From Micromonospora sp. WMMD1128 (GTDB taxonomy: Bacteria; Actinomycetota; Actinomycetes; Mycobacteriales; Micromonosporaceae), in contig NZ_CP114902.1 in NCBI RefSeq assembly GCF_027497235.1, positions 2,121,501-2,185,500 on the forward strand: 64,000 nucleotides of DNA, in the 5' to 3' direction. Shown in pieces: positions 52,964-61,225 of the stretch. Below the pieces are notes generated by a model that was given only the letters and a program-made list of their open reading frames with translations, did no database searches and was not told where the DNA came from. The position numbers and the translations under genes were made by a program. Within the stretch, counting starts at the first letter, position 1. Every line of letters begins with the position of its first letter.

Positions 52964-53833
52964 ATGGGACGCCTGACCGACGGGTCCACGATCCGGCTCG
53001 ACGGGGGAGTGGCCACCGAGCTGCACCGCGCCGGCATGCCGCTGTCGCCGCCCTGGTGGATGACCCGGGCACTGCTGTCCGACGAACGGCGCCGGGTCCT
53101 GCGGGGAGTACACGAACGCTTCCTCGCCGCCGGCGCCGACGTGATCACCGCCAACACGTTCCGGTGCAACCTGCGGGCCCTGCAGGCGGCCGGGCTGACG
53201 GACGCGGGGCTCGGCTGGATGGTGCACGCCGCCGTCGGCGTGGCGCTGGCCGCCCGGAACGCCGCCGGCGGTCCGCGTACCCGGGTGGTGGCGTCGATCG
53301 CGCCGGTGGCCGACGCGTACCGCCCGGACCTGGTGCCGGACGACGACACGCTGCGCGTGGAACACCGTTGGCTGGCCACCGAGCTCTCCCGGGCCGGCGT
53401 CGACACGATGCTGATCGAGACCATGAACACCGCCCGGGAGGCCCGCGCCGCGTTGGCCGAGGTGCTCGCCACCGGCGCGACCGCCTGGGTCGGCTTCGTC
53501 TGCGGCGACGACGCCCGGTTGCTCTCCGGGGAGCCGCTCGTCGGGGCCGCCCGCGCCGTGCTGGCCGACGGCGCGGAGGCGGTGCTCGTCAACTGCACCG
53601 ATCCGGCGCGGACCGAGGAGTGCCTGCGCGCGTTGCGGGCGGAGGTCTCCGGCCCGGTCGGGGCGTACCCGAACCTGGAGGGCCGGGACGGCGACGGGCC
53701 GGCCCTCGACCCGAAGTCGTTCGGCGAGCTGATGGCCCGCTGGCGCGACGAGTACGACCTGGCGCTCGCCGGCGGCTGCTGCGGCACCACCCCGGAGCAC
53801 CTGGCCGCGATGACCGACCGGTTCGGCGCGTGA
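52964..53833 (+). CDS. Homocysteine S-methyltransferase family protein
   Basis: The 289-residue enzyme has IRLDGGVATELHRAG, ADVITANTFRCN, ETMNTAREARAAL, VNCTD and the zinc-binding GGCCGTTPEHL, all as in the betaine/S-methylmethionine-dependent family. It would methylate homocysteine or a related thiol from SAM or S-methylmethionine. ATG 52964 has GGGGGAGGAA upstream. The stop overlaps the next gene by four bases. In this operon a methyl transfer to a sulfur atom of the product is conceivable. Confidence 0.9.
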   Translation: MGRLTDGSTIRLDGGVATELHRAGMPLSPPWWMTRALLSDERRRVLRGVHERFLAAGADVITANTFRCNLRALQAAGLTDAGLGWMVHAAVGVALAARNAAGGPRTRVVASIAPVADAYRPDLVPDDDTLRVEHRWLATELSRAGVDTMLIETMNTAREARAALAEVLATGATAWVGFVCGDDARLLSGEPLVGAARAVLADGAEAVLVNCTDPARTEECLRALRAEVSGPVGAYPNLEGRDGDGPALDPKSFGELMARWRDEYDLALAGGCCGTTPEHLAAMTDRFGA

Positions 53834-55347
53834 CCGCGGCGGACACCGCCGCCGGGATCGAGCCGTCCTTCCTGGCGTTGCCGTTGGCCGAGGTGACCGA
53901 CGCGGTCCTGGGTGAGGCGCGCCGACTCGGCGCGCGGCACGCCGCGGTGCGGGTGGTCCGCAACCGGGCCCGCCGGCTGTTGCTGCACGACGGGCGTCTG
54001 CGCGGCAGCCGGGACGACACCGAGCTGGGCCTGAGCGTCGGCGTGCTGCACGAGGGCGCGCGGGGCTTCGCGGCGGTGCCCGAGGTCGACCCGGCCGCCG
54101 CGGTCGACGCGGTCGGCCGCGCGGTGCAGGTGGCCCGGGTGTGCCGGGAGGTGGGCGCGGAGCCGGTCGAGCTGGCTCCGGAGCCGGTGTACGCCGACCG
54201 GCGGTGGACGTCGCACTGCCGGGTGGACCCGTTCGCGGTCCCGGAGGCCGACGCGGTGGCGCTGCTCGCCGACTGGAGCCGGGGGCTGCTCGCCGCGCCG
54301 GTCGTGCGACACGTGCTGGCCAAGGTCAGCGCCGTCCGGGAGACGACCTGGTATGCCGACACGGCCGGCACCAGCGTGCTCCAGCAGCGGGTCCGGGTCC
54401 ACCCGCAGGTCCTCGCCGTGGGCGCGGCGGGCGGCACGACCGCCACCCTGCGCACGCTCGGGCCGCCCACCGGGCGGGGCTGGGAATACCTGCACGGATC
54501 GGGCTGGGACTGGGCGGCGGAGCTGGCGGAGATACCGGACCAGCTGGCCGGCAAGCTGCGCGCCCGGCCGGTGCGGCCGGGCCGGTACGACCTGGTGACC
54601 GCCCCGTCGCACCTGTGGCTCACCATCCACGAGTCGGTCGGGCACGCCACCGAGGCGGACCGGGCGCTCGGCCACGAGATCGGCTACGCCGGTGGCACGT
54701 TCGCCACCCCGGCCGACGTCGACACGCTCCGGTACGGCTCGGAGCTGATGACCGTGACCGCCGACCGGACCGATCCGCACGGGCTGGCCACGGTCGGCTG
54801 GGACGACGAGGGGGTGGCCACCGGGGCGTGGACGCTGGTCCGGGACGGGGTCCTGACCGGGTTCCAGACCGACCGGCACACGGCGGTCCGGCTCGGCGCG
54901 GCCCGCTCCACCGGCTGCGCCTACGCCGAGTCGGCGGAGCACGTGCCGATCTCCCGACTGCCGAACGTCTCGCTGCGGCCGGCGCCCGACGGGCCCGACA
55001 CGGCGGCCCTGATCGGTGGCGTGACGGACGGCATCTTCCTGGTCGGCTCGGACAGTTGGTCCATCGACACCCAGCGGCGCCGCTTCCAGTTCACCGCGCA
55101 ACTGGCGTACCGGATCCGGCACGGGCGTCTCGGCGAGCAGCTCTCCGGGGTCGCCTACCAGGCCGACACCACCGACTTCTGGGGGTCGCTTGTCGGCCTC
55201 GGCGGCCCGGGGACCTACCGGTGCTTCGGCGCGGACCTGTGCGGCAAGGGCCAGCCGGTGCAGGCCGCGGCGGCCAGCCACGGCGCGCCGACCGCGGTCT
55301 TCCGGGGCGTGCGCGTGGTGGACACGAGCGGGGAGGGGCCACGGTGA
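53830..55347 (+). CDS. tldD: TldD-like metalloprotease subunit
   Basis: The 505-residue protein has the PmbA/TldA domain structure with the zinc motif HESVGH at residues 267-272 followed by ATEADRAL, as in TldD. TldD-TldE is a heterodimeric protease that removes leader or tail peptides (microcin B17, CcdA) and other residues; in clusters it sometimes acts on peptide-linked intermediates. It overlaps TldE by four bases. GTG 53830 overlaps the upstream stop. Confidence 0.93.
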   Translation: MTAADTAAGIEPSFLALPLAEVTDAVLGEARRLGARHAAVRVVRNRARRLLLHDGRLRGSRDDTELGLSVGVLHEGARGFAAVPEVDPAAAVDAVGRAVQVARVCREVGAEPVELAPEPVYADRRWTSHCRVDPFAVPEADAVALLADWSRGLLAAPVVRHVLAKVSAVRETTWYADTAGTSVLQQRVRVHPQVLAVGAAGGTTATLRTLGPPTGRGWEYLHGSGWDWAAELAEIPDQLAGKLRARPVRPGRYDLVTAPSHLWLTIHESVGHATEADRALGHEIGYAGGTFATPADVDTLRYGSELMTVTADRTDPHGLATVGWDDEGVATGAWTLVRDGVLTGFQTDRHTAVRLGAARSTGCAYAESAEHVPISRLPNVSLRPAPDGPDTAALIGGVTDGIFLVGSDSWSIDTQRRRFQFTAQLAYRIRHGRLGEQLSGVAYQADTTDFWGSLVGLGGPGTYRCFGADLCGKGQPVQAAAASHGAPTAVFRGVRVVDTSGEGPR

Positions 55348-56732
55348 GCGGAGCCGAACTCGCGGAACGGGTCCTGGCCCGGGCCGGGCGGGGCGGGGAG
55401 CTGCTGGTGATCGTCGACGAGACCGCGACGGCTCACCTGCGGTGGGCCGGCAACACGCTCACCACGTCGGGCGCGGCGCGCCGACGCCGGCTGACGGTCG
55501 TCGCCCTCGCCGACGCCGGGTCCGGCACGGCGGCGGGCGTGGTCGGTTCCGGCGGCGCGCCGACCGACCGGGACCTGGCCGAGCTGGTGGCCCGGGCCCG
55601 GCACACCGCCCGGGCCGGCGAGCCGGCTCAGGACGCGGCTCCGCTGGCCGTCGCGACCGGCCTGCCGGCGGCGTCCTGGGACGACCCCGCGGCGGAGGTG
55701 CCGGTGCACCGGCTGCACGGCTTCTCGGCCGGGCTGGGCGACGCGTTCGCCGCCGCCCGCGCCGCCGGGCACGACCTGTACGGGTACGCCGAGCAGCGGG
55801 TCGACACCACCTGGCTGGCCTCCACCGGCGGCCTGCGGCTGCGGCACGTCCAACCGACGTCGGTGCTGGACCTCACCGCCCGCGGCGGGGGGACGGCGTC
55901 GGCCTGGGCGGGGGTCGGCGGCACCGACCTGACCTACACCGACCTGCCGGCGACGGCGGTGCGGCTGCGGGACCGGTTGGCCGGCGTGCCGCGCCGGGAC
56001 ACCCTGGCCCCGGGCCGGTACGAGGTGCTGCTGCCGCCGGCCTGCGTCGCCGATCTGATGCTGCACCTCTACCTGAACGCCGGTGCCGCCGACGCCCTCG
56101 ACGGACGGACGGTGTTCGGCGGCGCGGACGGAGGCACCCGGATCGGGGAGCGGCTCACCGCGTCCCCGCTGACGCTGCGGAGCGACCCGGCGGCGCCCGG
56201 CCTGGCGTGCGCGCCGTTCCTGGTGGCCCGGGCGTCCGGCTCGGCCGGCAGTGTCTTCGACAACGGCCTGCCGCTGGCCGCCACCCGGTGGATGGTCGAC
56301 GGACAGTTGCGGGCGCTGGTGCAGACCCGGCACTCGGCCCGTCGCGCCGGTCAGCCCTTCACCCCGTTCGTCGACAACCTGGTCCTGGCCGGTCCGGCCG
56401 GCGGCCGGACGCTTGCCGACATGGTCGCCGGCACCCGGCGCGGGTTGTTGCTGACCTGCCTGTGGTACCTGCGCGACGTGGATCCCCGGACGCTGCTGCT
56501 GACCGGCCTGACCCGGGACGGCGTCTATCTGGTGGAGGACGGCGAGGTGGTGGCCGCGTTGCCCAACTTCCGGTTCAACGAGAGCCCGGTGGCGCTGCTC
56601 GGCCGGGTGACCGAGGTGGGCGCGACCGAGCGCACGCTGCCCCGGGAGTGGGGTGACTACTTCACCCGGATGGCGATGCCGACGCTGCGGGTGGCTGATT
56701 TCGCCGTCTCGGAGGTGAGCCCGGCGGTATGA
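55344..56732 (+). CDS. pmbA: TldE/PmbA-like protease subunit
   Basis: The 462-residue partner of TldD has the PmbA plan, with NGLPLAATRWMVDGQLRALVQTRHSARR and DMVAGTRRGLLLTCLWYLRDVDPRTLLLTG towards the C-terminus and no HExxxH motif, as expected for the non-catalytic subunit. GTG 55344 overlaps the tldD stop. It is the last gene of the operon begun at 49719 and probably the right border of the cluster, since the next gene is a secreted chitinase. Confidence 0.92.
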   Translation: MSGAELAERVLARAGRGGELLVIVDETATAHLRWAGNTLTTSGAARRRRLTVVALADAGSGTAAGVVGSGGAPTDRDLAELVARARHTARAGEPAQDAAPLAVATGLPAASWDDPAAEVPVHRLHGFSAGLGDAFAAARAAGHDLYGYAEQRVDTTWLASTGGLRLRHVQPTSVLDLTARGGGTASAWAGVGGTDLTYTDLPATAVRLRDRLAGVPRRDTLAPGRYEVLLPPACVADLMLHLYLNAGAADALDGRTVFGGADGGTRIGERLTASPLTLRSDPAAPGLACAPFLVARASGSAGSVFDNGLPLAATRWMVDGQLRALVQTRHSARRAGQPFTPFVDNLVLAGPAGGRTLADMVAGTRRGLLLTCLWYLRDVDPRTLLLTGLTRDGVYLVEDGEVVAALPNFRFNESPVALLGRVTEVGATERTLPREWGDYFTRMAMPTLRVADFAVSEVSPAV

Positions 56733-56784
56733 GGCGGCGTGAGGTCCGCGCGTCCGCCGTCGCGCCGGATGCTGGACAATTTCA

Positions 56785-56805
56785 GTTAACAAACCTAATA
56801 ATTAG
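56785..56805 (+). promoter_or_regulatory. Two AT-rich palindromes before the chitinase
   Basis: GTTAAC (56785-56790) and CTAATAATTAG (56795-56805) are close together, 46 bases before the chitinase start. They may hold a promoter and an operator; this sequence differs from the cluster's shared element. Confidence 0.4.
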
Positions 56806-56850
56806 CCTCCCGTCGATACCCCTCGGTCGGGCACCCCTCGGGAGGACCGG

Positions 56851-58404
56851 ATGGCGCGCCAACTCCGAACACCGTTCCTGGCCGCCGTGGCGGCCCTGGT
56901 CACCGCCGCCGCGGCGACCCTGATCCTCGCCGGTCCGGCCCTGGCCGCCGGCCCGACGGCCGCGTTCACCAAGACCTCCGACTGGGGTGCCGGCTGGGAG
57001 GGCCGCTACACAATCACCAACGGCGGGTCGAGCACGATCACCGGCTGGCAGGTCGCCTTCACCCTGCCGGCCGGCACCACCCTCGGCTCGTACTGGGACG
57101 CCACGGTCAGCAGCGTCGGGCAGCGGCACACCTTCACCAACCGCGCCTGGAACGGCACTCTGGCCCCCGGCGCGTCGGCGTCGTTCGGCTTCCTCGCCAC
57201 CGGCTCCGGCTCGCCCGCCGACTGCACGCTGAACGGCGCGCCGTGCGGCGGTGGCGCACCCCCCACCAGCGCGCCGCCGACCAGCGCGCCGCCGACCAGC
57301 GCGCCGCCGACCAGCGCGCCGCCGACCAGCGCGCCGCCGACCAGCGCGCCGCCGACCAGCGCGCCGCCGACCACCGGGCTGCCGAAGCACGCCTTGATCG
57401 GCTACCTGCACACCAGCTTCGCCAACGGCGCCGGATACCTACGGATGGCCGACGTGCCCGACGACTGGGACATCGTCAACCTCGCCTTCGGCGAACCCAC
57501 CTCCGTCACCTCCGGCGACATCCGCTTCCAGCTCTGCCCGGTCGCCGAGTGCCCCAACGTGGAGACCGAGGCCCAGTTCACCGCGGCGATCCGCGCCAAG
57601 CAGCAGCAGGGCAAGAAGGTGCTGCTCTCGATCGGCGGCCAGAACGGTCAGGTGCAACTCACCACGACCGCCGCCCGGGACACCTTCGTCCGCTCGGTGT
57701 CGGCGATCATCGACAGGTATGGCCTCGACGGCCTGGACATCGACTTCGAGGGCCACTCCCTCTACCTCGACACCGGCGACACCGACTTCCGCAACCCGAC
57801 CACCCCGGTCGTGGTGAACCTGATCGCGGCGATCCGCACCCTCAAGCAGCGCTACGGCGCCGGCTTCGTGCTCACGATGGCCCCGGAGACGTTCTTCGTG
57901 CAGCTCGGCTACCAGTTCTACGGCTCCGGCCCGTGGGGCGGCCAGGACCCCAGGGCCGGGTCGTACCTGCCGTTGATCCACGCGCTGCGCGACATCCTCA
58001 CCGTCCTGCACGTCCAGGACTACAACTCCGGCCCCATCGTCGGGCTCGACGGTCAGTACCACACCATGGGCAGCGCCGACTTCCACATCGCGATGACGGA
58101 CATGCTGCTGGCCGGCTTCCCCGTCGCCGGGAACGCCAACGCGGTCTTCCCCGCGCTGCGCGCCGACCAGGTCGCGTTCGGCGCGCCCTCCTCGACAAGC
58201 GCCGGCAACGGCTACCTCGCCCCGGCCGGCGTGCAACAGGCGGTGACCTGCCTCGTCCGGGGCCAGAACTGCGGCGCGTACGCCCCCCGCAGCGGAACCA
58301 ACCCCACCCTCCGGGGCCTCATGACCTGGTCCATCAACTGGGACCGCTACTACGCCTGGGAATTCCGGCTCAACCACGGCCCGTTCCTCAAGACACTGCC
58401 CTGA
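56851..58404 (+). CDS. Secreted GH18 chitinase with N-terminal CBM2
   Basis: The 517-residue enzyme has a signal peptide (residues 1-33, ending ALAAG), a CBM2 domain (about 34-125), a linker of seven PPTSA repeats, and a GH18 catalytic domain with DGLDIDFEG carrying the catalytic Glu of DxxDxDxE. It degrades chitin outside the cell. The linker is encoded by a near-perfect 15-base tandem repeat at about 57263-57375. ATG 56851 has GGAGGA upstream. Confidence 0.96.
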   Translation: MARQLRTPFLAAVAALVTAAAATLILAGPALAAGPTAAFTKTSDWGAGWEGRYTITNGGSSTITGWQVAFTLPAGTTLGSYWDATVSSVGQRHTFTNRAWNGTLAPGASASFGFLATGSGSPADCTLNGAPCGGGAPPTSAPPTSAPPTSAPPTSAPPTSAPPTSAPPTSAPPTTGLPKHALIGYLHTSFANGAGYLRMADVPDDWDIVNLAFGEPTSVTSGDIRFQLCPVAECPNVETEAQFTAAIRAKQQQGKKVLLSIGGQNGQVQLTTTAARDTFVRSVSAIIDRYGLDGLDIDFEGHSLYLDTGDTDFRNPTTPVVVNLIAAIRTLKQRYGAGFVLTMAPETFFVQLGYQFYGSGPWGGQDPRAGSYLPLIHALRDILTVLHVQDYNSGPIVGLDGQYHTMGSADFHIAMTDMLLAGFPVAGNANAVFPALRADQVAFGAPSSTSAGNGYLAPAGVQQAVTCLVRGQNCGAYAPRSGTNPTLRGLMTWSINWDRYYAWEFRLNHGPFLKTLP

Positions 58405-58456
58405 CCTGCGGCCCGGTGCCTTTGGCGTACGTCTGCGGGCGTCGCATACTGGTCGT

Positions 58457-58505
58457 GGCCCCGCTGGTGCTCGCACGGTCGCTCCGTGCGAGCACCAGCG
58501 GGGCC
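58457..58505 (+). terminator. Perfect 22-bp hairpin after the chitinase
   Basis: A perfect 22-base stem (58457-58478 with 58484-58505, starting GGCCCCGCTGGTGCTC) closes a 5-base loop. It lies about 50 bases after the chitinase stop and before the chitosanase start. No T-run. Confidence 0.65.
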
Positions 58506-58539
58506 TGACCGAAGCACCTGCCCCCGGCCCGAGGACGCC

Positions 58540-59406
58540 ATGCTGCGCGGAGGAACCGGCGCCCACGTCGCGGGTGCCCTGCTGATCGGCATCGCGGCGG
58601 CCGGATACGTCCTGCCGCCGGCCGACCCCGCGACCCCCACCCCCACCGTCCCGGCGGCGACCGCCACCGCCCCGACCACCACCGCCCCGACCCCCAGCGT
58701 TCCGGCCGCCGCCGATCTCGACGACCCGGCGAAGAAGGACGTCGCCATGCAGCTCGTCTCGGCGGCGGAGAACTCCTCGCTCGACTGGCGCGCCCAGTTC
58801 TCCTACCTTGAGGACATCGGCGACGGTCGCGGCTACACCGCCGGCATCATCGGCTTCTGCTCCGGCACCGGCGACATGCTCGCGCTGGTCCAGGCGTACG
58901 CGAAGGCCCGGCCCGGCAACGTGCTGGCCGGCTACCTGCCGGCGCTGCGCGCCGTCAACGGCACCGCGTCGCACGAGGGCCTCGACCCGGACTTTCCCCG
59001 CGACTGGCGCGCCGCCGCCGCCGACCCGGTGTTCCGGGCCGTGCAGGAGGCCGAACGCGACCGGATCTACTTCAACCGGTCGGTCCGGGACGGCAGGAAC
59101 GACGGGGTCCGGGCCCTGGGCCAGTTCGTCTACTACGACGCGGCGGTCATGCACGGGTACGCGGGACTGCGTCAGATCCGCAGCCGCGCCCTCGCCCGGG
59201 CAACGCCCCCGGCGCAGGGTGGCGACGAGCGGATCTGGCTCGACGCGTTCCTCGACGAGCGGGTCGCCGAGATGCGGAAGGAGGACGCCCACTCGGACAC
59301 CTCCCGCGTCGACACGGCACAGCGGGTGTTCCTCGACAACGGCAACGTCGACCTGCACACGCCGTTGGTGTTCGCCGTCTACGGCATGCGGTTCCGCATC
59401 GGCTGA
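58540..59406 (+). CDS. Secreted GH46 chitosanase
   Basis: The 288-residue enzyme has a signal peptide or anchor, a Thr/Pro-rich linker (about 24-62) and a GH46 domain: MQLVSAAENSSLDWRAQFSYLEDIGDGRGYTAGIIGFCSGTGDML, with the catalytic Glu in AENSS and Asp in DIGDGRG. It hydrolyses chitosan, complementing the chitinase. ATG 58540 has GAGGA upstream. Confidence 0.95.
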   Translation: MLRGGTGAHVAGALLIGIAAAGYVLPPADPATPTPTVPAATATAPTTTAPTPSVPAAADLDDPAKKDVAMQLVSAAENSSLDWRAQFSYLEDIGDGRGYTAGIIGFCSGTGDMLALVQAYAKARPGNVLAGYLPALRAVNGTASHEGLDPDFPRDWRAAAADPVFRAVQEAERDRIYFNRSVRDGRNDGVRALGQFVYYDAAVMHGYAGLRQIRSRALARATPPAQGGDERIWLDAFLDERVAEMRKEDAHSDTSRVDTAQRVFLDNGNVDLHTPLVFAVYGMRFRIG

Positions 59407-59507
59407 CCGTCGGGGTGCGGCGGTGGCGCATCATCCGACCGGCGCGGCACGGCGTCCCGCCCGGCCCTCGGATCGGCCGGACGGGACGCCGTCGGAGGGC
59501 TGACGGT

Positions 59508-61043
59508 TCAGCCGGTGCGCCACTTCTGGTTGGCGGTGCCACCGCACTCCCAGAGGTGCAACCGCGCGCCGTCGTTGCCGTTCCAGTCCTTGATGTCGAC
59601 GCACTTGTTGGCCTGCGGGTTGACCAGGTCCCCGGCGGCGGACAACACGAACTGCTGCGCGGGGTTGCCGCTGCAGTTGGCGATCTGGATGACCGCGCCG
59701 TTGTCCCGGGAGCCCCAGGCGACATCCATGCACTTGTTGTTCTGCGTGCGCAGGCTACCGCCGGTGAAGGTCCAGCTCTGCGCCGCCGTGCCGTTGCAGT
59801 TCCAGGTCTGCAGGGGGACGCCGTCGGAGAAGTTCGAGTTCGGCACGTCGATGCACTTGTTGTTCCAGTTGCTGATGATCCGGGTCCCGGTGCCGCCACC
59901 GCCGGTGGTGACCAGGTTCAGCCCGTAGGCGCCGAGGATCTCGTTGACCGGCTGGAACCACATGGTGCCGCCGGAGGTGCAGTTGCCCGATCCGCCCGAG
60001 GTCACCCCCTGGGCCTGGTCGCCGGAGAGCCAGGCGCCGCCGGAGTCGCCGCCCTCGGCGCAGGCGTTGCTGCGGCTGAGTCCGTAGACCGCGCCCTGGG
60101 CGTAGTTGACCGTCTCGTCCCGACCCAGTAGCGTGCCGCAGCGCCAGCCGGTCGTCCGTCCCGACCGGCAGACCGAGCTGCCGATCACCGCGTCCCGGGA
60201 GCCGGCGACGGGAGCGTTCCCCCCGGCGTAGTTGTTCACCCAGGGGCGCGGCGTCCAGTCTCCGTTGGTGCGGACCCAGGCGTAGTCGTTGCCCGGGAAC
60301 GACGAGCCGGCGAAGGTGCCCTGCGCCACGTTGTTGAACCCACGGGTGGGACTGCCGGTGGCCCCGCAGTGTCCGGCCGTGACGAAACCGCCCGTGACGG
60401 CGAAGCCCACCGAGCAGAGCACGTTGCCGTTGATGAGGAACTGGTCGCCGCCCCGGATGTCGTACAGGGGGCGGGGCGCGTCGGGAGCCGCCGTGTAGCG
60501 GACGGGTGCGCCGGCGAGGCCGCTGTCGTCGACGAACGCCCGGGCGGTGCGCTCCTGGCCCGGCGCGACCCGCACCACGACCTCGTTGGTGGTGGCGTCC
60601 ACGTACCAACCGCGCACGGCGGCGCCGGGCGGATGGCTGCGCGCGTGCCGGTCCAGCGTGCTGCGGGCCGAGGTGAGCGTCGTGAGTGTCCGGGGAACGA
60701 GCCGGGGCCGGGCGCCCTCGGCCCGTACCGTGGCGGCGGCGGACGCGTCGGTGACGGCGACGGTGAGCGGGCCGCTCGGGTCCAGCCACGAGCCGGCGTA
60801 CCGGGTGCCGAGGCGGGAGCGCAGGCGTCGGTCGACCACCGCCGCGGCGGCCTCGGTGGTGAGGCGGGCGGTGAGTTGGTCGTCGGTCAGGTGCAGGTCG
60901 CGGCGCATCGCCGCGGCCATCTCCGCCGGCAGGCCGGACGGCTGCGCTTGCACCCGAGGGGCGGGGGGAGCCGTCGCTGGTGCGGCGGCCGGAATCGGCA
61001 GGGCGAGCGTCGCGGCGGTGAGCAGCGCCATGGTCCTGATCAT
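59508..61043 (-). CDS. Secreted alpha-lytic/streptogrisin-like serine protease with ricin-B domain
   Basis: The 511-residue protein has a signal peptide, a pro-domain (about 40-190), a chymotrypsin-fold protease with GFVTAGHCG (His), an Asp in GNDYAWVR and CAEGGDSGGAW (Ser), and a C-terminal ricin-type trefoil (CBM13) with NKCIDVPN and NKCMDVAWG repeats. It is a secreted protease that binds a carbohydrate. ATG 61043 follows AAGGAG. The operator-like palindrome at 61092 overlaps the probable transcription start. Confidence 0.95.
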   Translation of the reverse strand: MIRTMALLTAATLALPIPAAAPATAPPAPRVQAQPSGLPAEMAAAMRRDLHLTDDQLTARLTTEAAAAVVDRRLRSRLGTRYAGSWLDPSGPLTVAVTDASAAATVRAEGARPRLVPRTLTTLTSARSTLDRHARSHPPGAAVRGWYVDATTNEVVVRVAPGQERTARAFVDDSGLAGAPVRYTAAPDAPRPLYDIRGGDQFLINGNVLCSVGFAVTGGFVTAGHCGATGSPTRGFNNVAQGTFAGSSFPGNDYAWVRTNGDWTPRPWVNNYAGGNAPVAGSRDAVIGSSVCRSGRTTGWRCGTLLGRDETVNYAQGAVYGLSRSNACAEGGDSGGAWLSGDQAQGVTSGGSGNCTSGGTMWFQPVNEILGAYGLNLVTTGGGGTGTRIISNWNNKCIDVPNSNFSDGVPLQTWNCNGTAAQSWTFTGGSLRTQNNKCMDVAWGSRDNGAVIQIANCSGNPAQQFVLSAAGDLVNPQANKCVDIKDWNGNDGARLHLWECGGTANQKWRTG

Positions 61044-61091
61044 CGAACTCCTTCCGGTCGGTGCGGCGTCGCGCCGTGCCAGAGGGCGCGA

Positions 61092-61103
61092 GAGAGCGCT
61101 CTC
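61092..61103 (-). promoter_or_regulatory. CebR-like palindrome before the protease
   Basis: GAGAGCGCTCTC is a perfect 12-base palindrome resembling LacI-family CebR/CelR operators of actinobacteria (TGGGAGCGCTCCCA). A TTGACA at 61127-61132 on the minus strand would place the start of transcription within it, as expected for a repressor site. Confidence 0.6.
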
Positions 61104-61225
61104 AGCCTGAAACCGTAAAGAGTCTTTGTCAATAGACGTGCCTCAATCATGTGTCGGCCGTGTGGACGTCGGCGAGGCGGCGGTCCGGGGCGCCGGTGCG
61201 GCACCGGCGCCCCGGACCGTGCCGC

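Noticed and set aside
57263..57375. Tandem 15-base repeats resembling a repeat array
   Set aside because: They encode the PPTSA linker of the chitinase, in frame and without unique spacers, so not CRISPR.
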